From positions 45,860,494 to 45,924,493 of the forward strand of contig NC_053045.1 of NCBI RefSeq assembly GCF_003473485.1: a stretch of DNA of 64,000 nucleotides. Reading direction: 5' to 3'. The notes beneath the pieces are model-generated. The model saw only the letters and a program-made list of their open reading frames with translations, had not been told where the DNA came from and made no database searches. Both the position numbers and the translations under genes were made by a program. Source of the DNA: Medicago truncatula. Its lineage: Eukaryota > Streptophyta > Magnoliopsida > Fabales > Fabaceae. This document shows positions 12,108 through 28,666 of the stretch, one piece after another (the first letter of the stretch is position 1; every line of letters begins with the position of its first letter).

Positions 12108-12947
12108 AAAAAAATGAGCTTTTAGCTCTTAGCTTATAGCTTATAAGTTCGTTTCACAAAAAAACTCTGTTTGGTAACACTTTTTGACCATGAGCTTATA
12201 GCTTATTTCATGAGCTTATAAGCTATTTTTCAGAAGCTATTCCAAGTAGCGTTTGAGCTTATAGCTTATAGCTTCTCATTTTTTGTCTCATTTTTACCCT
12301 TATCAATTTAACAAAAATTCATATCTACCCTTTGTAATAAATAACTACGTTGAAGAAAAACATAGCACTTTTAATCCCAGATTTCACTTTAACTAAATAT
12401 ATATGCTCACGCTTTTATTTATTTTTACAAAATATATGCTAATGTTTACAAAAACAAAAACTACATTTTTTCTTAAAAAAATATATGTTACGTTTGCCTA
12501 AATAAATCATATTATGTTATGTTTAATTTTGTTTTTAAGTCTAAAAACAAAATTTTGTTTGATTTTGGGTCAATACGTTTAATTTTGTTTTAGTGGGTAG
12601 CAATTAATTTTTTTTAAAGGTTTTGTTTAATTTTTTTATAAAGTCTAAAAACTGAAATAAAATCAATTTTAAATAAAACATTAACCAATTTATGAATTTA
12701 AAAATAACATATGAAAGACATATTAGATTAATATATTTAAACTATGAAATTTTAAATATTTTAAATATCAATTGATACAAATTTTATAATGAATTAGAAA
12801 TACCCTTTTATGTCATTTTACGTTTATAAGTTAGTTGAACCGCTAATTTTACCAAACACTTCAGTTAGCTTATCAGCTATCAGCTATCAGCTAAAAGCTA
12901 TCAACTAACTTATCAGCTATCCGCTATTTTTACCAAACAAAGCCATA
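12108..12947. mobile_element. hAT-like foldback element (TTTGGTAAA ends)
   Basis: The ends read GGGTCTGTTTGGTAAAC and TTTTTACCAAACAAAGCC, an inverted pair common in plant hAT-type MITEs. Sub-terminal AGCTTATAGCTTATAAG words on the left and ATCAGCTATCAGCTA words on the right extend the arms. The interior is AT-rich without an ORF. An 8-bp target duplication is not evident, so the ends may have decayed. Confidence 0.55.
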
Positions 12948-13151
12948 GTATAATTCATATTAGCTCAAAAACTTTAAAATGACAAATAATCAAGAACCAA
13001 AATATAACTATTGATGTCTTAAAGAAACTTCATGAGATCTTAGCACCATGAGTCATGACTAATTGGAATAAAGTTAGATCACATAGATGGCTCGTTTGAG
13101 GGATAAAATCTACAAAACGCTTATTCCCCTATTTTAAATGACACTTGTTAA

Positions 13152-13192
13152 TATTTTTTGGTAGTGGTTGGGATTCGAACCTCGAACCTTGC
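13152..13192 (-). repeat. SINE B-box fragment
   Basis: The minus strand holds GGTTCGAATCCC, a Pol III B box, preceded by a GCAAGGTTCGA context like that in the SINE copies at 11985 and 39630. Only the head is visible. Confidence 0.35.
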
Positions 13193-13494
13193 ATATTTTA
13201 AAAAAAATTATAAGTCTCTTTTAAAACATTTGTTTGTCTCTAAACATAAGACCTTGTGCAAATTTTTAGATGTTTTATTACTCTTTCCTTTTCTAATATA
13301 TTAATACGAACATTTTGCTTTGAAATGTCTAAACAAGTTTTTATAGGAGTACAATTTTATCTTTCCAATTTTACCTATTTATTTAAACTATTTTATCATT
13401 TTTATTTAAATTATCAATTAAAAATACCAGTCAGAATCCATTTTTATTTAAAGTAAACTCTTACTTATGGTTGAAATCAAAACAGAGACTATTT

Positions 13495-13710
13495 AGTTAC
13501 AATTATCATGACTGGTGGAATCATCCTTTCTTTTGTATGGGTGTCCACTTGTATTAGTGTTTCTCTGTTTTGTTTTTTTTGGGAGGTGCTGCTTTGTTAG
13601 GCACCTTGTTCTTGTATTACTCTTGGGTGGTCTGTCTTTTGCACGCCTTGTGCGGGATAAACCACATTGTTAATATCATATCTCATTTTAGTTTGTTCAA
13701 AAAAAAAAGG
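13495..13710 (+). mobile_element. LINE 3'-end fragment with A tail
   Basis: GC-richer sequence with TTTGCACGCCTTGTGCGG and ATTTTAGTTTGTTC, followed directly by an A-run at about 13700-13709, matches the general form of plant LINE 3' untranslated tails. There is no coding capacity. The class call comes from the tail structure and remembered similarity to L1-type ends. Confidence 0.5.
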
Positions 13711-13747
13711 AACAACATTGGACAATATGAATTATCTTATTTTGACC

Positions 13748-13883
13748 TAATATATAAAAACATTGTGTTTTTCTATGAATATTTTTCTTCCAATTTTACC
13801 CTTCCAATTTTTTTTTACTATTTTATTGTTTTTATATAATAAAAGCAGAAAGACGGACACGATAGTGTCGGTCTTGATGCTAG
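13748..13883 (+). mobile_element. Miniature Helitron-like element
   Basis: The right end has an almost perfect hairpin, GACGGACAC-GATA-GTGTCGGTC (13853-13874 region), followed about ten bases later by CTAG and a flanking T, as in Helitron termini. The left end CCTAATATATAAAAAC resembles a Helitron 5' end with the first T changed to C. The whole unit is only about 136 bp and encodes nothing. A second similar 5' end (TCTAATATATTAATAC) is at 13290. Confidence 0.45.
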
Positions 13884-14214
13884 TAATTAATAATATTTAG
13901 TTTGTTTTTTATACCTTTTTTTCTCTCTTAAAAGACAAACTATGACCATTGTCTATTTATAGTTTTTTAAACCGCTACACCATATTGATGATGTTATTTA
14001 TATAATAGATTTAATTGCACTTTTGATCATCGTATTTTAACAAACTCACGAAATTGGTCTTGTCTTTTTTCAAATGTATAAAAAAACATTTAAAAATTTA
14101 AAGGTTGAAATAACATTGGCATAACAACAACCATTTGTATAAACTAAGATATTTTGGAAGACTAAAATGTGCGACGTTTTTATATGCAAAAAAGTTTGAA
14201 ATTTTTTAGGCTAG

Positions 14215-14436
14215 AAACGTTTGCACTCTCTAACTCAAGAGGCTGCCATCCACCACAATCAACAATTATCTTTACAAGGAATCCATATTCACATGGGAGA
14301 TGCAAACGTATTGACGAAATTTAATTTCTTGAGAGATCAAGTTAGAAAAGGTAAATTTGAAGACGTGTTTACCAAACCTCTGAAGTTTGACAGATTTAAA
14401 AGGCCAGGAGAAAGGCTTACTCTTGTATGTGTGTGA
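14215..14436 (+). pseudogene. Ty1-copia RNase H C-terminal stub
   Basis: A 71-codon open frame contains AIHH, NFLRDQVRKGKFEDVFTKPL and FDRFKRPGERL. These correspond to the end of copia-type RNase H (family pattern A-x-HHN ... H-F-I-R-D-x-V-x-x-G ... D-x-F-T-K-x-L). The integrase and reverse transcriptase regions are absent upstream. A purine tract TTAAAGGGGAA follows the stop at 14442-14453, as expected just before a 3' LTR; the 14454-14660 sequence could be the LTR remnant. Confidence 0.75.
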
Positions 14437-14752
14437 GATTGAATTAAAGGGGAATATTAGAAGTAATTAAATCTATTTTGTATAGTGTAATTAATCATGA
14501 AGTGTATTAGGGCCGTGTGAGTTCATGAGTTGCGTGATCCCATTAACAAACAATATATAGTGTAGTCACATATTGAATAATACAATCAATTCCAAGGGAA
14601 ATCCATTTATGTAATTGAGTGAAATAGAGTTTGTCATCTCCAGGACTCGTTAATTACACTATAAATTTTTCTTAGTGAGTATAAAGTGGTGAGAGGTCTT
14701 AAAAGATAGAGACGGAGGGAGTGTTACATAAAGATTACTGCTTCTCCAACGA

Positions 14753-14888
14753 AGGAGATCGTAATTTTTTTTGGTTACAAAGCTAAGAATAAAACAGAAA
14801 AAAGAAAATAAAATCAAGCTCTTAGGAAGCAAGTTCTCATAGCATCAATTTGAATCTTGTCGATGAGATCATGAGGAGATCGTAATTT
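14753..14888 (-). mobile_element. 5'-truncated LINE insertion with 15-bp target duplication
   Basis: The 15-base direct repeat AGGAGATCGTAATTT at 14753-14767 and 14874-14888 flanks a 106-bp insert. The insert starts on the plus strand with a T-run and TTGGTTACAAAGCT, which is a LINE tail read on the minus strand. A long duplication plus an A-tailed short insert is the standard signature of target-primed reverse transcription. Confidence 0.7.
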
Positions 14889-15109
14889 GCACTTTCTTAA
14901 TGTTTCTTTTTAATAAGAGGATGGTGCCACAATCCAAAATAATCACAAATGGACTTACATTTATTTTTCTATAAATGCATCAATGAGACTTGAAATCCAA
15001 ACCTTCAGAAATCATCGGTGCATTTACTTTCCTACAAGCCTAAATAAAAATCTTTTTTTGTTTACAAAATAAAAATATTTTAGGCACACACATATCAATA
15101 CTTTTTTAT

Positions 15110-15115
<6 letters not shown>

Positions 15116-15151
<36 letters not shown>
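15116..15151. repeat. (TA)n microsatellite
   Basis: About 17 TA units in an uninterrupted run, followed by T-rich sequence. Confidence 0.9.
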
Positions 15152-15155
<4 letters not shown>

Positions 15156-15335
15156 TTTTTTCTTTTTTACATTTTTCAAGTTGTGTGAATGTGCCTAAAT
15201 GGTTTATATTTATGGTTGTGACCACCCAAGTGTTTCTCAACTGTTAAATCATGCTTGAAATTTAAAATTATGTTTAAATTCATATTAAATAAAGTACAAT
15301 GTAACTTATACATAGATGCATAGATGCATTGTTTA

Positions 15336-15662
15336 TTGTTTAGGTTTAATTGCACTTTTGGACCCCTATCTTTCTAAAAGTTGCGGTTATAGACCCCTAA
15401 CTAATTTAAATACAAAACAGCCCCATATGTTTTGATTCTTTGGCAGTTTTGGACCCCCAGTCCATTGTTGACTCGGTCAACGCTGACGTGGCACCCTAAG
15501 TGAGGTGCCACGTGTCAATTTTTTTTTTTTTTTTGCCTTGGGGGTCCAAAACTGTCAAAGAATCAAAACATAGGGGGTTGTTTTATATTTAAATTAGTTA
15601 GGGGTTCATAACCGCAACTTTTGGAAAGATAGGAGTCCAAAAGTGCAACTAAGCCTATTGTT
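15336..15662. mobile_element. Foldback MITE with TTGTT target duplication
   Basis: Element 15341-15657 (317 bp) between direct repeats TTGTT (15336-15340 and 15658-15662). The ends are TAGGTTTAATTGCACTTTTG and the near-complementary CAAAAGTGCAACTAAGCCTA; the arms continue inward through CTATCTTTC / GAAAGATAG, so almost the whole element is one imperfect hairpin. The centre has CCACGTGTCA beside a T-run. No coding capacity. Confidence 0.8.
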
Positions 15663-16439
15663 TATGCATAGATGCAAATACAATGTAACTTATACATTCC
15701 ACCCTATAATTGGAGTTTGTAAAGTACAATTCAAAGTGCACTGTACTATAGTTATTGAGTTTCAGATTGGAAAAAATGACTTATAAATGAACTTAATTCG
15801 TGCCAACATGCTAGACAGAAAACAGTTGGCAAGGCACCATGAACCGTTTAATCTCAAGTGCAAATTGACAATTTCATGTCCACTCCAATTAATGGTATAA
15901 ATTGTATTTGTATTTACTTTACTTAAAGAGGTAGGCCAAATCAAGTTCCCCCAACTTTGTTTTTTCCTCCATTTCAAAAGCATAATATAGAGGAAATTAA
16001 CAATCAATGATTGAGATAGACTTATTGTGAAGTGATATTCAAACTGCCATCACTTAGTCTCTAATGCATGGACCCCTCTTTTGTCTCCCTATAGCTATGA
16101 AATTTGCTACCCCCTATACCCTATACCTCATCCTCACCCTCAAATCATCCTCACATTCTTATTGCTTAAACTTTATAAATTCCTCATCACCTCTCACAAA
16201 TTAGAATCACTCCACAAGATTGAGTATAACCCTGGTTAACTAGCTAGACCAAGAATTTCAACCTTCATCACTGGATCTGTACATGAATCCATCCATCATC
16301 CATGTTACCAAAATCATACCAAACTTCTATCTCTTTCCTTTTGACCACAATCACATGTCATCAATTCTAATCTTAGTAATTTTTTTCAAAATCACCGAAT
16401 TTTTCCTTCTTTTAGCCAGCTAGTTAGCTTTAGACAAAT

Positions 16440-16625
16440 CCCAACCAAACCCACCTGAAAAACAGTACCTTTTTAAAGAACAACTATCTCAAACCACAAT
16501 ACAACCTATATATATACATATACATATATATGTATCCCACCAAATACAGGAATATAACAAAAACATCTTGTGCTCAAGCTCATTAACACACACATATCCT
16601 AGCTCAGAACTTTGAGAACATTGAC
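16440..16625 (+). promoter_or_regulatory. Promoter and leader of the ALOG gene
   Basis: A TA-rich block CTATATATATACATATAC (about 16507-16524) is about 100 bases before the start codon and could serve as the TATA element. The leader from about 16540 to 16625 is A/C-rich with no upstream ATG that would give a long frame. Upstream, 15760-16440 shows no gene. Confidence 0.5.
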
Positions 16626-17330
16626 ATGTCAGCTGCCGTGGCTGCCGCCGCTTCCGCCGCTATATCCAGCTACAACAACTCCTCCTCAAGCAGCAGCAAC
16701 CATAGTGATGAGTTGTTAACTTCACAAACAATGCAAGTTTCTGTTGCTCCACCACTAAGCAGGTACGAGTCACAAAAGAGACGTGATTGGAACACTTTTG
16801 GTCAATACCTAAAAAACCATCGTCCACCATTAACACTCTCACGTTGTAGTGGTGCACATGTTCTTGAGTTTCTTCGTTACTTGGATCAGTTTGGAAAAAC
16901 CAAGGTTCATTCTGAAAACTGTGCTTATTTTGGAAACTCACACCCACCAGGTCCATGTCCTTGTCCTTTGAAACAAGCTTGGGGAAGTCTTGATGCTCTT
17001 ATTGGTAGGTTACGTGCTGCTTTTGAAGAGAACGGTGGTTCACAAGAGATGAACCCTTTTGGAGCACGTGCTGTTAGGTTGTATCTTAGGGAAGTTAGAG
17101 ATGCTCAAGCTAAAGCTAGAGGGATTGGTTATGAGAAGAAGAAAAGGAAGAAACTGAATCAAAATCAACAAAATGGGTCGATGACTATGGTGCAAAATGA
17201 TCATGTGCATCATCATGATGATGTAGTGAATTCAGGTTATGGTCATGGTGGTGGTTTTGTCGATCAGTACTCAAATTTAAATGGGACAACTTCTAGAAAT
17301 GATGCCGCAGTTTCTTATTTCTCATTATAG
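16626..17330 (+). CDS. LSH: ALOG/LSH family transcription factor
   Basis: Intact intronless 234-codon gene. The N-terminal 44 residues are low-complexity Ala and Ser runs. The ALOG domain spans about 45-172, starting [18 protein letters not shown] and including the family signature [20 protein letters not shown]. An inserted zinc ribbon is visible as H95, C99, C111 and C113. The domain ends [16 protein letters not shown] and is followed by a basic nuclear localisation signal KKKRKK (171-176). The Gln/Asn/His-rich tail is variable. ALOG proteins derive from the DNA-binding domain of tyrosine-recombinase-like sequences and act as nuclear regulators of organ boundaries, inflorescence form and, in Medicago, nodule identity. 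Which LSH paralogue this is cannot be decided without a tree. Start choice is clear because the codon follows a typical leader and no upstream in-frame ATG exists. Confidence 0.95.
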   Translation: MSAAVAAAASAAISSYNNSSSSSSNHSDELLTSQTMQVSVAPPLSRYESQKRRDWNTFGQYLKNHRPPLTLSRCSGAHVLEFLRYLDQFGKTKVHSENCAYFGNSHPPGPCPCPLKQAWGSLDALIGRLRAAFEENGGSQEMNPFGARAVRLYLREVRDAQAKARGIGYEKKKRKKLNQNQQNGSMTMVQNDHVHHHDDVVNSGYGHGGGFVDQYSNLNGTTSRNDAAVSYFSL

Positions 17331-17343
17331 TTTGTTTAAGATA

Positions 17344-17346
<3 letters not shown>

Positions 17347-17396
<50 letters not shown>
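17347..17396. repeat. (TA)n microsatellite in the ALOG 3' flank
   Basis: About 24 TA units starting 17 bases after the ALOG stop codon, so it lies inside the likely 3'UTR. Confidence 0.9.
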
Positions 17397-17399
<3 letters not shown>

Positions 17400-17965
17400 A
17401 CTTTAATTATCAGATATAATACCTAATATTTCATGCATGTGTTGGTAGGATTAGGAACTCTAAAATCATGATCGTCAGGTTCTATGATTAATGTGGTAGG
17501 GCTCACATATGTAATAAGGGTGTGGTCATTATTGATAGCTTATCAGTGTTCTGTAGTGTTCTAATTAATACCGAAACTTCGTTCTATTATATGCTTTGGT
17601 TTTTAGGATAACGGAAAAGTATAAGGACTGTTGTGAATTTGATTAATGATATTCTCTTATATAATTCAGTTAGAAATGTTTGTCATACATCCATCCTTCG
17701 AGTATATATATCTTTTCAGCTCGATTTTTATAGTACAAAATATACATGGAAAAAAGGCATAAGGATTTGATATATGGACCACCCAAACAGAGTCCAAAGT
17801 GAACCTCTCTTACTGTTTTTAGTAAATTTTAATAAAATATTTGTGTCTTTCCCTTTTTTTTTATTATTCTTTTTTTTTTAAATGATGAATTTCCACCTTT
17901 AGTCCCTTCTTGAAAGGTCTATATTAAACAAACTTATTTTTTGTAGGACACTGTCAAGTATATTT

Positions 17966-18414
17966 TAAGAATTATGCTTTAAATATGTATTTCATCCTTG
18001 CAATTAGAGGTCGTTTAAAAACTGGTTCCTGTATTCGCTAATCTTTGCAAACTAGTCTTGCAATCATTAATCATTTAAAATTTCGTCCTTTGACCAACTT
18101 AATCATTGCCACGTCACTAATTCGATGACGTGGCAATCACTACCACATATGAAATTCCAATTTTGCCCTTAAGAAGAGGACAAAATATTGAAGAAAGAAT
18201 TGGAAACCCAGGGGTAAAATTGGAATTTCATGTATGACTGTGATTGTCACGTCATCAAATTAGTGACATGGCAGTGATTAAGTGGGGAGAGTGACGAAAT
18301 TTTAAATGATTAAACAATGCAATGATAAATTGTCAGAATTAGCGATTACAGGGATCAATTTTTAAACGACCCCTAATTGCCATGATGAAATACATATTTA
18401 AGCCTAAGAATTAT
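17966..18414. mobile_element. Mutator-type MITE with 10-bp target duplication
   Basis: Element 17976-18404 (429 bp) lies between perfect direct repeats TAAGAATTAT (17966-17975 and 18405-18414). The ends read GCTTTAAATATGTATTTCAT and its near complement ending CATATTTAAGCC. The arms continue through CAATTAGAGGTCGTTTAAAA / TTTTAAACGACCCCTAATTG over more than 100 bases. The interior shares long words with the element at 53989 (for example GGAATTTCATG and CCTCTTCTTAAGGGC in inverse orientation), so they are one family. It encodes nothing. The 9-10 bp duplication points to Mutator-like mobilisation. Confidence 0.85.
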
Positions 18415-19330
18415 TAAAAAAATTCTTTTGTTGGGGAAAATAAGGCAAATACTTTTGGTAAATTGGTGATTATTTGTTTCAATGAGTGTGCATCTGATAT
18501 AAATGAGTGGATAGTTACTTAATAGAAAAGTATGGTTGTTAAATTAATTACAAAAGATTTACAAGTGGTTGTTTCAAACTTGAACAAATCAGGTTTGTTT
18601 TTTTCAACAGGAAAGCATTTAAATATAAAAGAGCATAATTAAGGGGTTACTCAACCCAATTACAAACCCACATTAAAATATGAGGAATAATTAAGAAGGA
18701 AATGACTAAACTTATAGAATAGACTAAGCTTTTTTGTTTGTCAAAAATCATCTCCACGACGCAACTTAACACGTATAAAAAGCTAAGCCATATTCTTCTC
18801 ATTCCTTACCATCCAAATCACTTATATGGCTGAGTGTCAAATCAAAAGTCAAACCCTTCCACCCTTTTCTTTGTACCGCATGGCAAACTAAAACTAGGAA
18901 TAGTTTAGACAAATACAAACCAATTAAAGACCTTGTATAAAAAAAGAAATGATATTTACACAATCATTTTCTAACAACGGATAACTTTTTCTTTCATACT
19001 CACATTATATCTTTACTTTCTCTTCCTTTTTCTCTCTCCATTATTTTTTACTAATGAAAAGAGAGAAAGAAAAAATTGTCAAAAATGTTGTACCAAATGG
19101 TTGTTCAAATATCATTGCTCTATAAAAAAAGACAGAATTTGAAACTAATCAAGTTACAAATATAGTACAAATCACTTATCAAATCAAGCAATTAAACAAA
19201 TATTATAGTTTCATGCTGGAAGCATATGAGAATATTATAAAACAAATATTTAAGTTGAAGAGAAATATTCAAGTTTTCTTATTGTATTATATCTTGAATG
19301 GATAACATTTAACTACAAGGGAATTCTTAA

Positions 19331-20048
19331 AACATCCACAATGGAGACCCTCAAATTGAAGGTCTTAAACGAATCTCACTTGTACACATTACTTTTTTAT
19401 TATTTTATAATAACAGTACCTAATAAGTACTAAGAGCAACTCCAATGGCTCACATTTTCCTTTGTCCGCCAGCATGGAGCAACTCAAATTGTGGTTTTTT
19501 TACAAAATTTGCTATTGGAGTACTCCAGCTTGGAGGAACCGTTGCTTTCTGAGGCAACTTTTATCTTGGTTACTTTGATTAAAATAACAATAGAATTATC
19601 ACCTTTCTAAAATATTGGGACCCAATGAGTTGTGATAAAATTAAATATAGATAAAACATTAATATTTGAGGTAAAAACGTGGAACCTGATATGAGTTCTT
19701 TTAAAATTCACGTTGAAGTGCAAAATAAGTGAGTTGCTTCAAAATGATGTGACATTACGGGACTTACAAAATAATAATTGTGAGAGTTCACCATTGGAGG
19801 TGCTCTAAGTCACTCCAATGAAGATATTCTAACAAAAAGTCTAAATGGGTCCCATCAATAACTCTTAATCATTTAAATTCCACCACTAACATATTATTTT
19901 AATAAAAAAAGTGTGTGGGAACCACTTAAAGATGAGGGTTTAAGTTAGACCCCAAGTCTTAGAAGACCTCCAAAAAATTTTCCCACAATGGAAGTACCTA
20001 TTAGGTACTAAGTCTTAAATGGTGAAGACTTCACCATTGTAGATGCTC
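19331..20048. mobile_element. Harbinger-type MITE, interrupted by a second one
   Basis: Outer element with ends AACATCCACAATGG and CCATTGTAGATGCTC, flanked by TAA at 19328-19330 and 20049-20051. Sub-terminal words GGTACTAAG and CTTAG/GTACC pair across the element. It carries another MITE at 19434-19805. A three-base TAA/TTA duplication is the hallmark of PIF/Harbinger elements. Confidence 0.65.
19434..19805. mobile_element. Harbinger-type MITE nested in the 19331 element
   Basis: Ends GAGCAACTCCAATGG and CCATTGGAGGTGCTC, flanked by TAA on both sides (19431-19433 and 19806-19808). It is 372 bp, AT-rich and non-coding. Removing it with one TAA rejoins the outer element. Confidence 0.75.
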
Positions 20049-20051
20049 TAA

Positions 20052-21404
20052 GTTTGCGGTGTTGAGAATCAATCCATCCCATCTCTTGAATGGTGGGGGG
20101 TATATCTGTCTTTACTGTTTTTCCCATTAATTTACGGTATTTATTCAGCAGAATCAAAAGTTTGAATGACCCGCACTAAAGAAAAGCTTCCACTGCTTCA
20201 TGGAGAAGATGGTGAAGTGGGTGATATGCATCACGCTTTCTCCTTCGATCTGTTTTTTTGGAGTGTGGTTTGCAACAACACAACTTTAATGTTTCAACCT
20301 TCCAAACTTAAGTGCACAAAACATCTATAAACAAATTAAAGCAGCCTTCCAAATTTTTCAATTAAGTAGTGCACTATACGTCTAAGCAAATTAAAGTGAC
20401 AGTTAGCAAAGTGAAGCTAAAAGATTGGATCATCATAGTGAAGTTAAAATATAAACATTGACTAAATAAATAAAATGGTCAAGATTTAATATGAATAGTC
20501 TAGTACAATGGCGCCGTTTCAAAAAATATAACCATTGACCATTGTATTATTTTATTATTAGATCAATGGTTATTTTTTAACTTCACTGTGATTGTCCAAT
20601 CTTTTAAACTCACATATTAGCAGTCACCACAAATTAATTATATCGATGGTTTAAACACATGTCACCACCCTATTGGAGTTTTATAGGGTATTTATACCAT
20701 TCGGATTCTATAATCCGAACTGCACCACAAGAGAAATTGCAGGACTCGAACTCATGGAACACAACTTGTGTCCGCATCATTCACTTGTGATATAAATGCA
20801 AAGTCTAACATAGTATATAATTAGCTAAAATGCATCTGTATACCTAATATAAATGAAAATTTTGAGACTTTGGGAATGTCATTCCTATGTCCCTATAGAG
20901 ATCCGACACTGATTGTATGTTGTTACATTGGAATTAATCTAATGCTAATTTGAGAAAGCATGCAAACTTGCATCAGTTTCTATTTTATTTAAAAAAAATA
21001 CTTTCAGGATATTTGAATTGTTTCATTGAACGAATCTAATGCCAATTCGAGAAAGCAGATAAAAACAACTTACAGACATGAACGGAAGTCAAATTTACAT
21101 GCTCCATGCCAGTAGGAGTAACATTTGTTCTACAACCACCATTCAACAATGTCTATTAATATTATACATCAACCAAACAGGAAATTTGCTGGTTGCATTG
21201 TACTGGGACTAAGACATTTAAAAAAGGTAATAGGCAGTATGATCACACTCAAGCTGAATCTAAAAAAATCTGTAAGAACCAATAAATTAAATATTACTCA
21301 GTCCAAGCATTGAAGAAAATACCAAGGATAGCACCCATTTCTGAGTCAAAACCCATAAATGATACACACAATAATATAGACACCTCTTCCGTGAAGCCAA
21401 GAAC
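20052..21404. other. Intergenic region between the MITE pair and the CDKA 3' end
   Basis: No supportable coding region. A short perfect hairpin TTCGGATTCTATAATCCGAA is near 20700, followed by a B-box-like GAACTCATGG context that might be a SINE relic. An inverted pair around AACCATTGA/TCAATGGTT is at about 20530-20570. The rest is ordinary AT-rich DNA, and the last few hundred bases should include the CDKA terminator region. Confidence 0.4.
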
Positions 21405-26387
<4,983 letters not shown>

Positions 26388-26600
26388 CCGAAGCGCTTAA
26401 AGTTCAAAGCGATGTTGAAATTCTAAGTAACAACAAAGAGAGATAAGAAAATCAGGGAGTGAAATTAGAGAGAATTCAGGAAAATTGAAGAAGAAGATCT
26501 GAGCAGTTACCAGAGAAACGGTTACACAGACAGCGCGCCGTGTGGTCTCATACAGTCTCCGCCTCTTTTCTGTGTCAAGTCTTTCTCATTTCATTTCTCA
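26388..26600 (-). promoter_or_regulatory. CDKA leader with probable 5'UTR intron, and core promoter
   Basis: Reading toward the gene, GTTTCTCTG/GTAACTGCTC (donor at 26510-26509) and TTGTTACTTAG/AATTTC (acceptor at 26424-26423) define a likely 86-bp leader intron. The remaining leader 26422-26388 runs directly into the ATG. The first leader exon lies upstream from 26511, in a locally GC-rich block (26520-26545) typical of a transcription start. No E2F site was identified with confidence. Confidence 0.5.
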
Positions 26601-27232
26601 CCCTCTATTTATTGATAAATAATTTTGTTTTTTTTATTTTTAATCCATTTTTTAAATTATCTTGAGTAAAACTCCCTCTATTGATCCGCATAATTCATGT
26701 CTATGATCTGACTTACTTAAAGTTTTGTTCGGCCCAGCTCGTTTAATAGAATAGCTAAAATCATGCTCTTTTGAAAGAAGAAAAAAATGTGTTTAAATAC
26801 TCCACACTTAGGCTTCCAGAAAATTTATTAGATTTGTTAGGACATAATATTATGTATATATAAATAATAAAGTCTTACAGCAAAATTTAGAGTATTAATT
26901 GACATGTTAGTCGGTTAAGAAGTAGGTTGGATGTTTTTCTGAAGATCTTAACACGAAATAAGCTTTTAAACAAGTTAATCGATTATGTCAAACTTTTAAA
27001 AAGATTAGATCATATCGGACTTAAAATAAAACATTTGACATATAATAAGTCAAGTTCAAACTTATTATCATGAAATAAACATCGTAAATATAAATTTAAG
27101 TATTACTAAATAAGATAAGTGTGTTTCACGTACCAATTGTTTGTTCGGCCACCACCCATTTGGTGCATCAAATGTATTCTCATAATCTCATCTCCTTCTG
27201 GTAACAATTATTAGTTTGAATAAAATAATCTT
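26600..27232. other. Intergenic region upstream of CDKA
   Basis: AT-rich, no gene. The words CTATGATCTGACTTACTTAAA at 26700 and GTATTAATTGACATGTTAGTCGG near 26890 recur in altered form at 28388 and 28612, on the other side of the LTR-like element, suggesting the insertion split or lies beside an older duplicated repeat. Confidence 0.4.
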
Positions 27233-28355
27233 TGTTGGAACAAAATGTGTTTAACATTACCCTTTGAGAGTTTTGATGATAACAAGGTATTAAAATTATC
27301 AATTGGATATGTTAATATTTGTTCAAATGTACGAGAAGTGTAGTGAATTCATCATGAGATGCAAGACTTAAAGCTTCAAAGGTTGTTCAATGGATTTAAT
27401 CTCATCTAAGCATCGCAGAAGACTGAAAAAGTGAAGCAACAACTATTTTGAAAGGATTTGAAGGCATTGGATGCTTGTTCTTTGAAGAGCGTTGACATAG
27501 TACAATTGTACGAAGTGTACAACCACTATCTCCACTACTCAGTTTGTGTCTCTGCTACAGGACAAGGATAACAACTCTGCCTGCAACAATGTTCCTACAT
27601 ACTGGGAATGGATTTGAAATTGATCCTTCATAGGACAATAACTATATCAGGCAAAAGATCATTGGTGATTGATCAAAGCTTCAAACGACTCTATTTTGAT
27701 GTGCTGGCAATTCACAACGTCTCTTTCACACCTCTATATAAAGGAGTGAAAACTTAGAGAATGGCAAGACTCTACAACAATTTACAAGCGCCAAAACTCT
27801 ATTGAAATTGTTCTGCATCAAATGTTCACTTAGAATTTCTTATCAAAGTTCATATCTTAGAAATTCTAGAGTCTTAAGAGTCTGTATCTGATTTGTATTG
27901 TGAACACCACTGATTGTATATCAAGTGTTCAACCTCAAACAATTTTCTATGCAATTCTGTTTGAATTTAGAAGTCTCTTGCAGTTGTACTTGAGCATTAG
28001 AAGTCTCTTTATTGTGTTCAGGAGCATACGAAATCTCTTGCAGTTGTGCTTGAGCATTTGAAGTCTCTTGCTAGTTTTAGCAGTGATCAATTGTAATCGG
28101 ATATTACATTTTAGTGAACTCTCCTTATAAAGTGCAAGGGGGACAGGACTACTTCCGGTTTGTGGAAGGAACCTGTATAATTGTTTTGTGTCTTTCTTAT
28201 TTCTCTCTCTGTTTTATCCACTGCTATTTAGTTCTGGAAATTACTTCAGAATAAGAACTCTATTTGCTTATGATCAGTGTTTTCAGTTTAGGAGAAAACG
28301 AAGAAAAAACTAACACAATTCAACCCCTCTCCTTCTTGTATTTTTCTCACTTTCA
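27233..28355 (+). mobile_element. Probable solo LTR
   Basis: A 1123-bp unit begins TGTTGGAACAAAATG and ends in TTTCTCACTTTCA, that is TG...CA, with flanks ATCTT and ATCTC (4 of 5 match). The start and the terminal sequence (CAATTCAACCCCTCTCCTTC) resemble legume copia LTRs. No coding sequence, primer-binding site or second LTR is present, which fits a solo LTR left by recombination. Inside, at 27969-28076, a unit around AGAAGTCTCTTGCAGTTGT.CTTGAGCAT is repeated three times. Confidence 0.55.
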
Positions 28356-28666
28356 ATCTCAAGATTGATTCATAGAGTCTGATAGAACCTATGATCTGAC
28401 TTACTTAAAATTTAGTTCGATCTAACTCATTTCGTAAAAAGGTTATGTTCATACTCTATAAACAATCTATTTGTTTAAATAGACTTGAAAAATCTTACAT
28501 GTGCCATGTAATTAAACTAGCTCTGGCCTATATACATATGCACACATGCATAATAATGGTAATAAAATAGTTCCAAAAAATAATAAAATATAGCCTTAAT
28601 ACAAAGTTCAAAGTATTTATTGGCATATTGGTTGTTTAAGAAGTATTAACATGTTGTTTAGTAATA

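Noticed and set aside
13256..13839. Plus-strand frames of 66 and 89 codons rich in Phe/Ile
   Set aside because: Translations of AT-rich repeat and LINE-tail DNA without coding texture.
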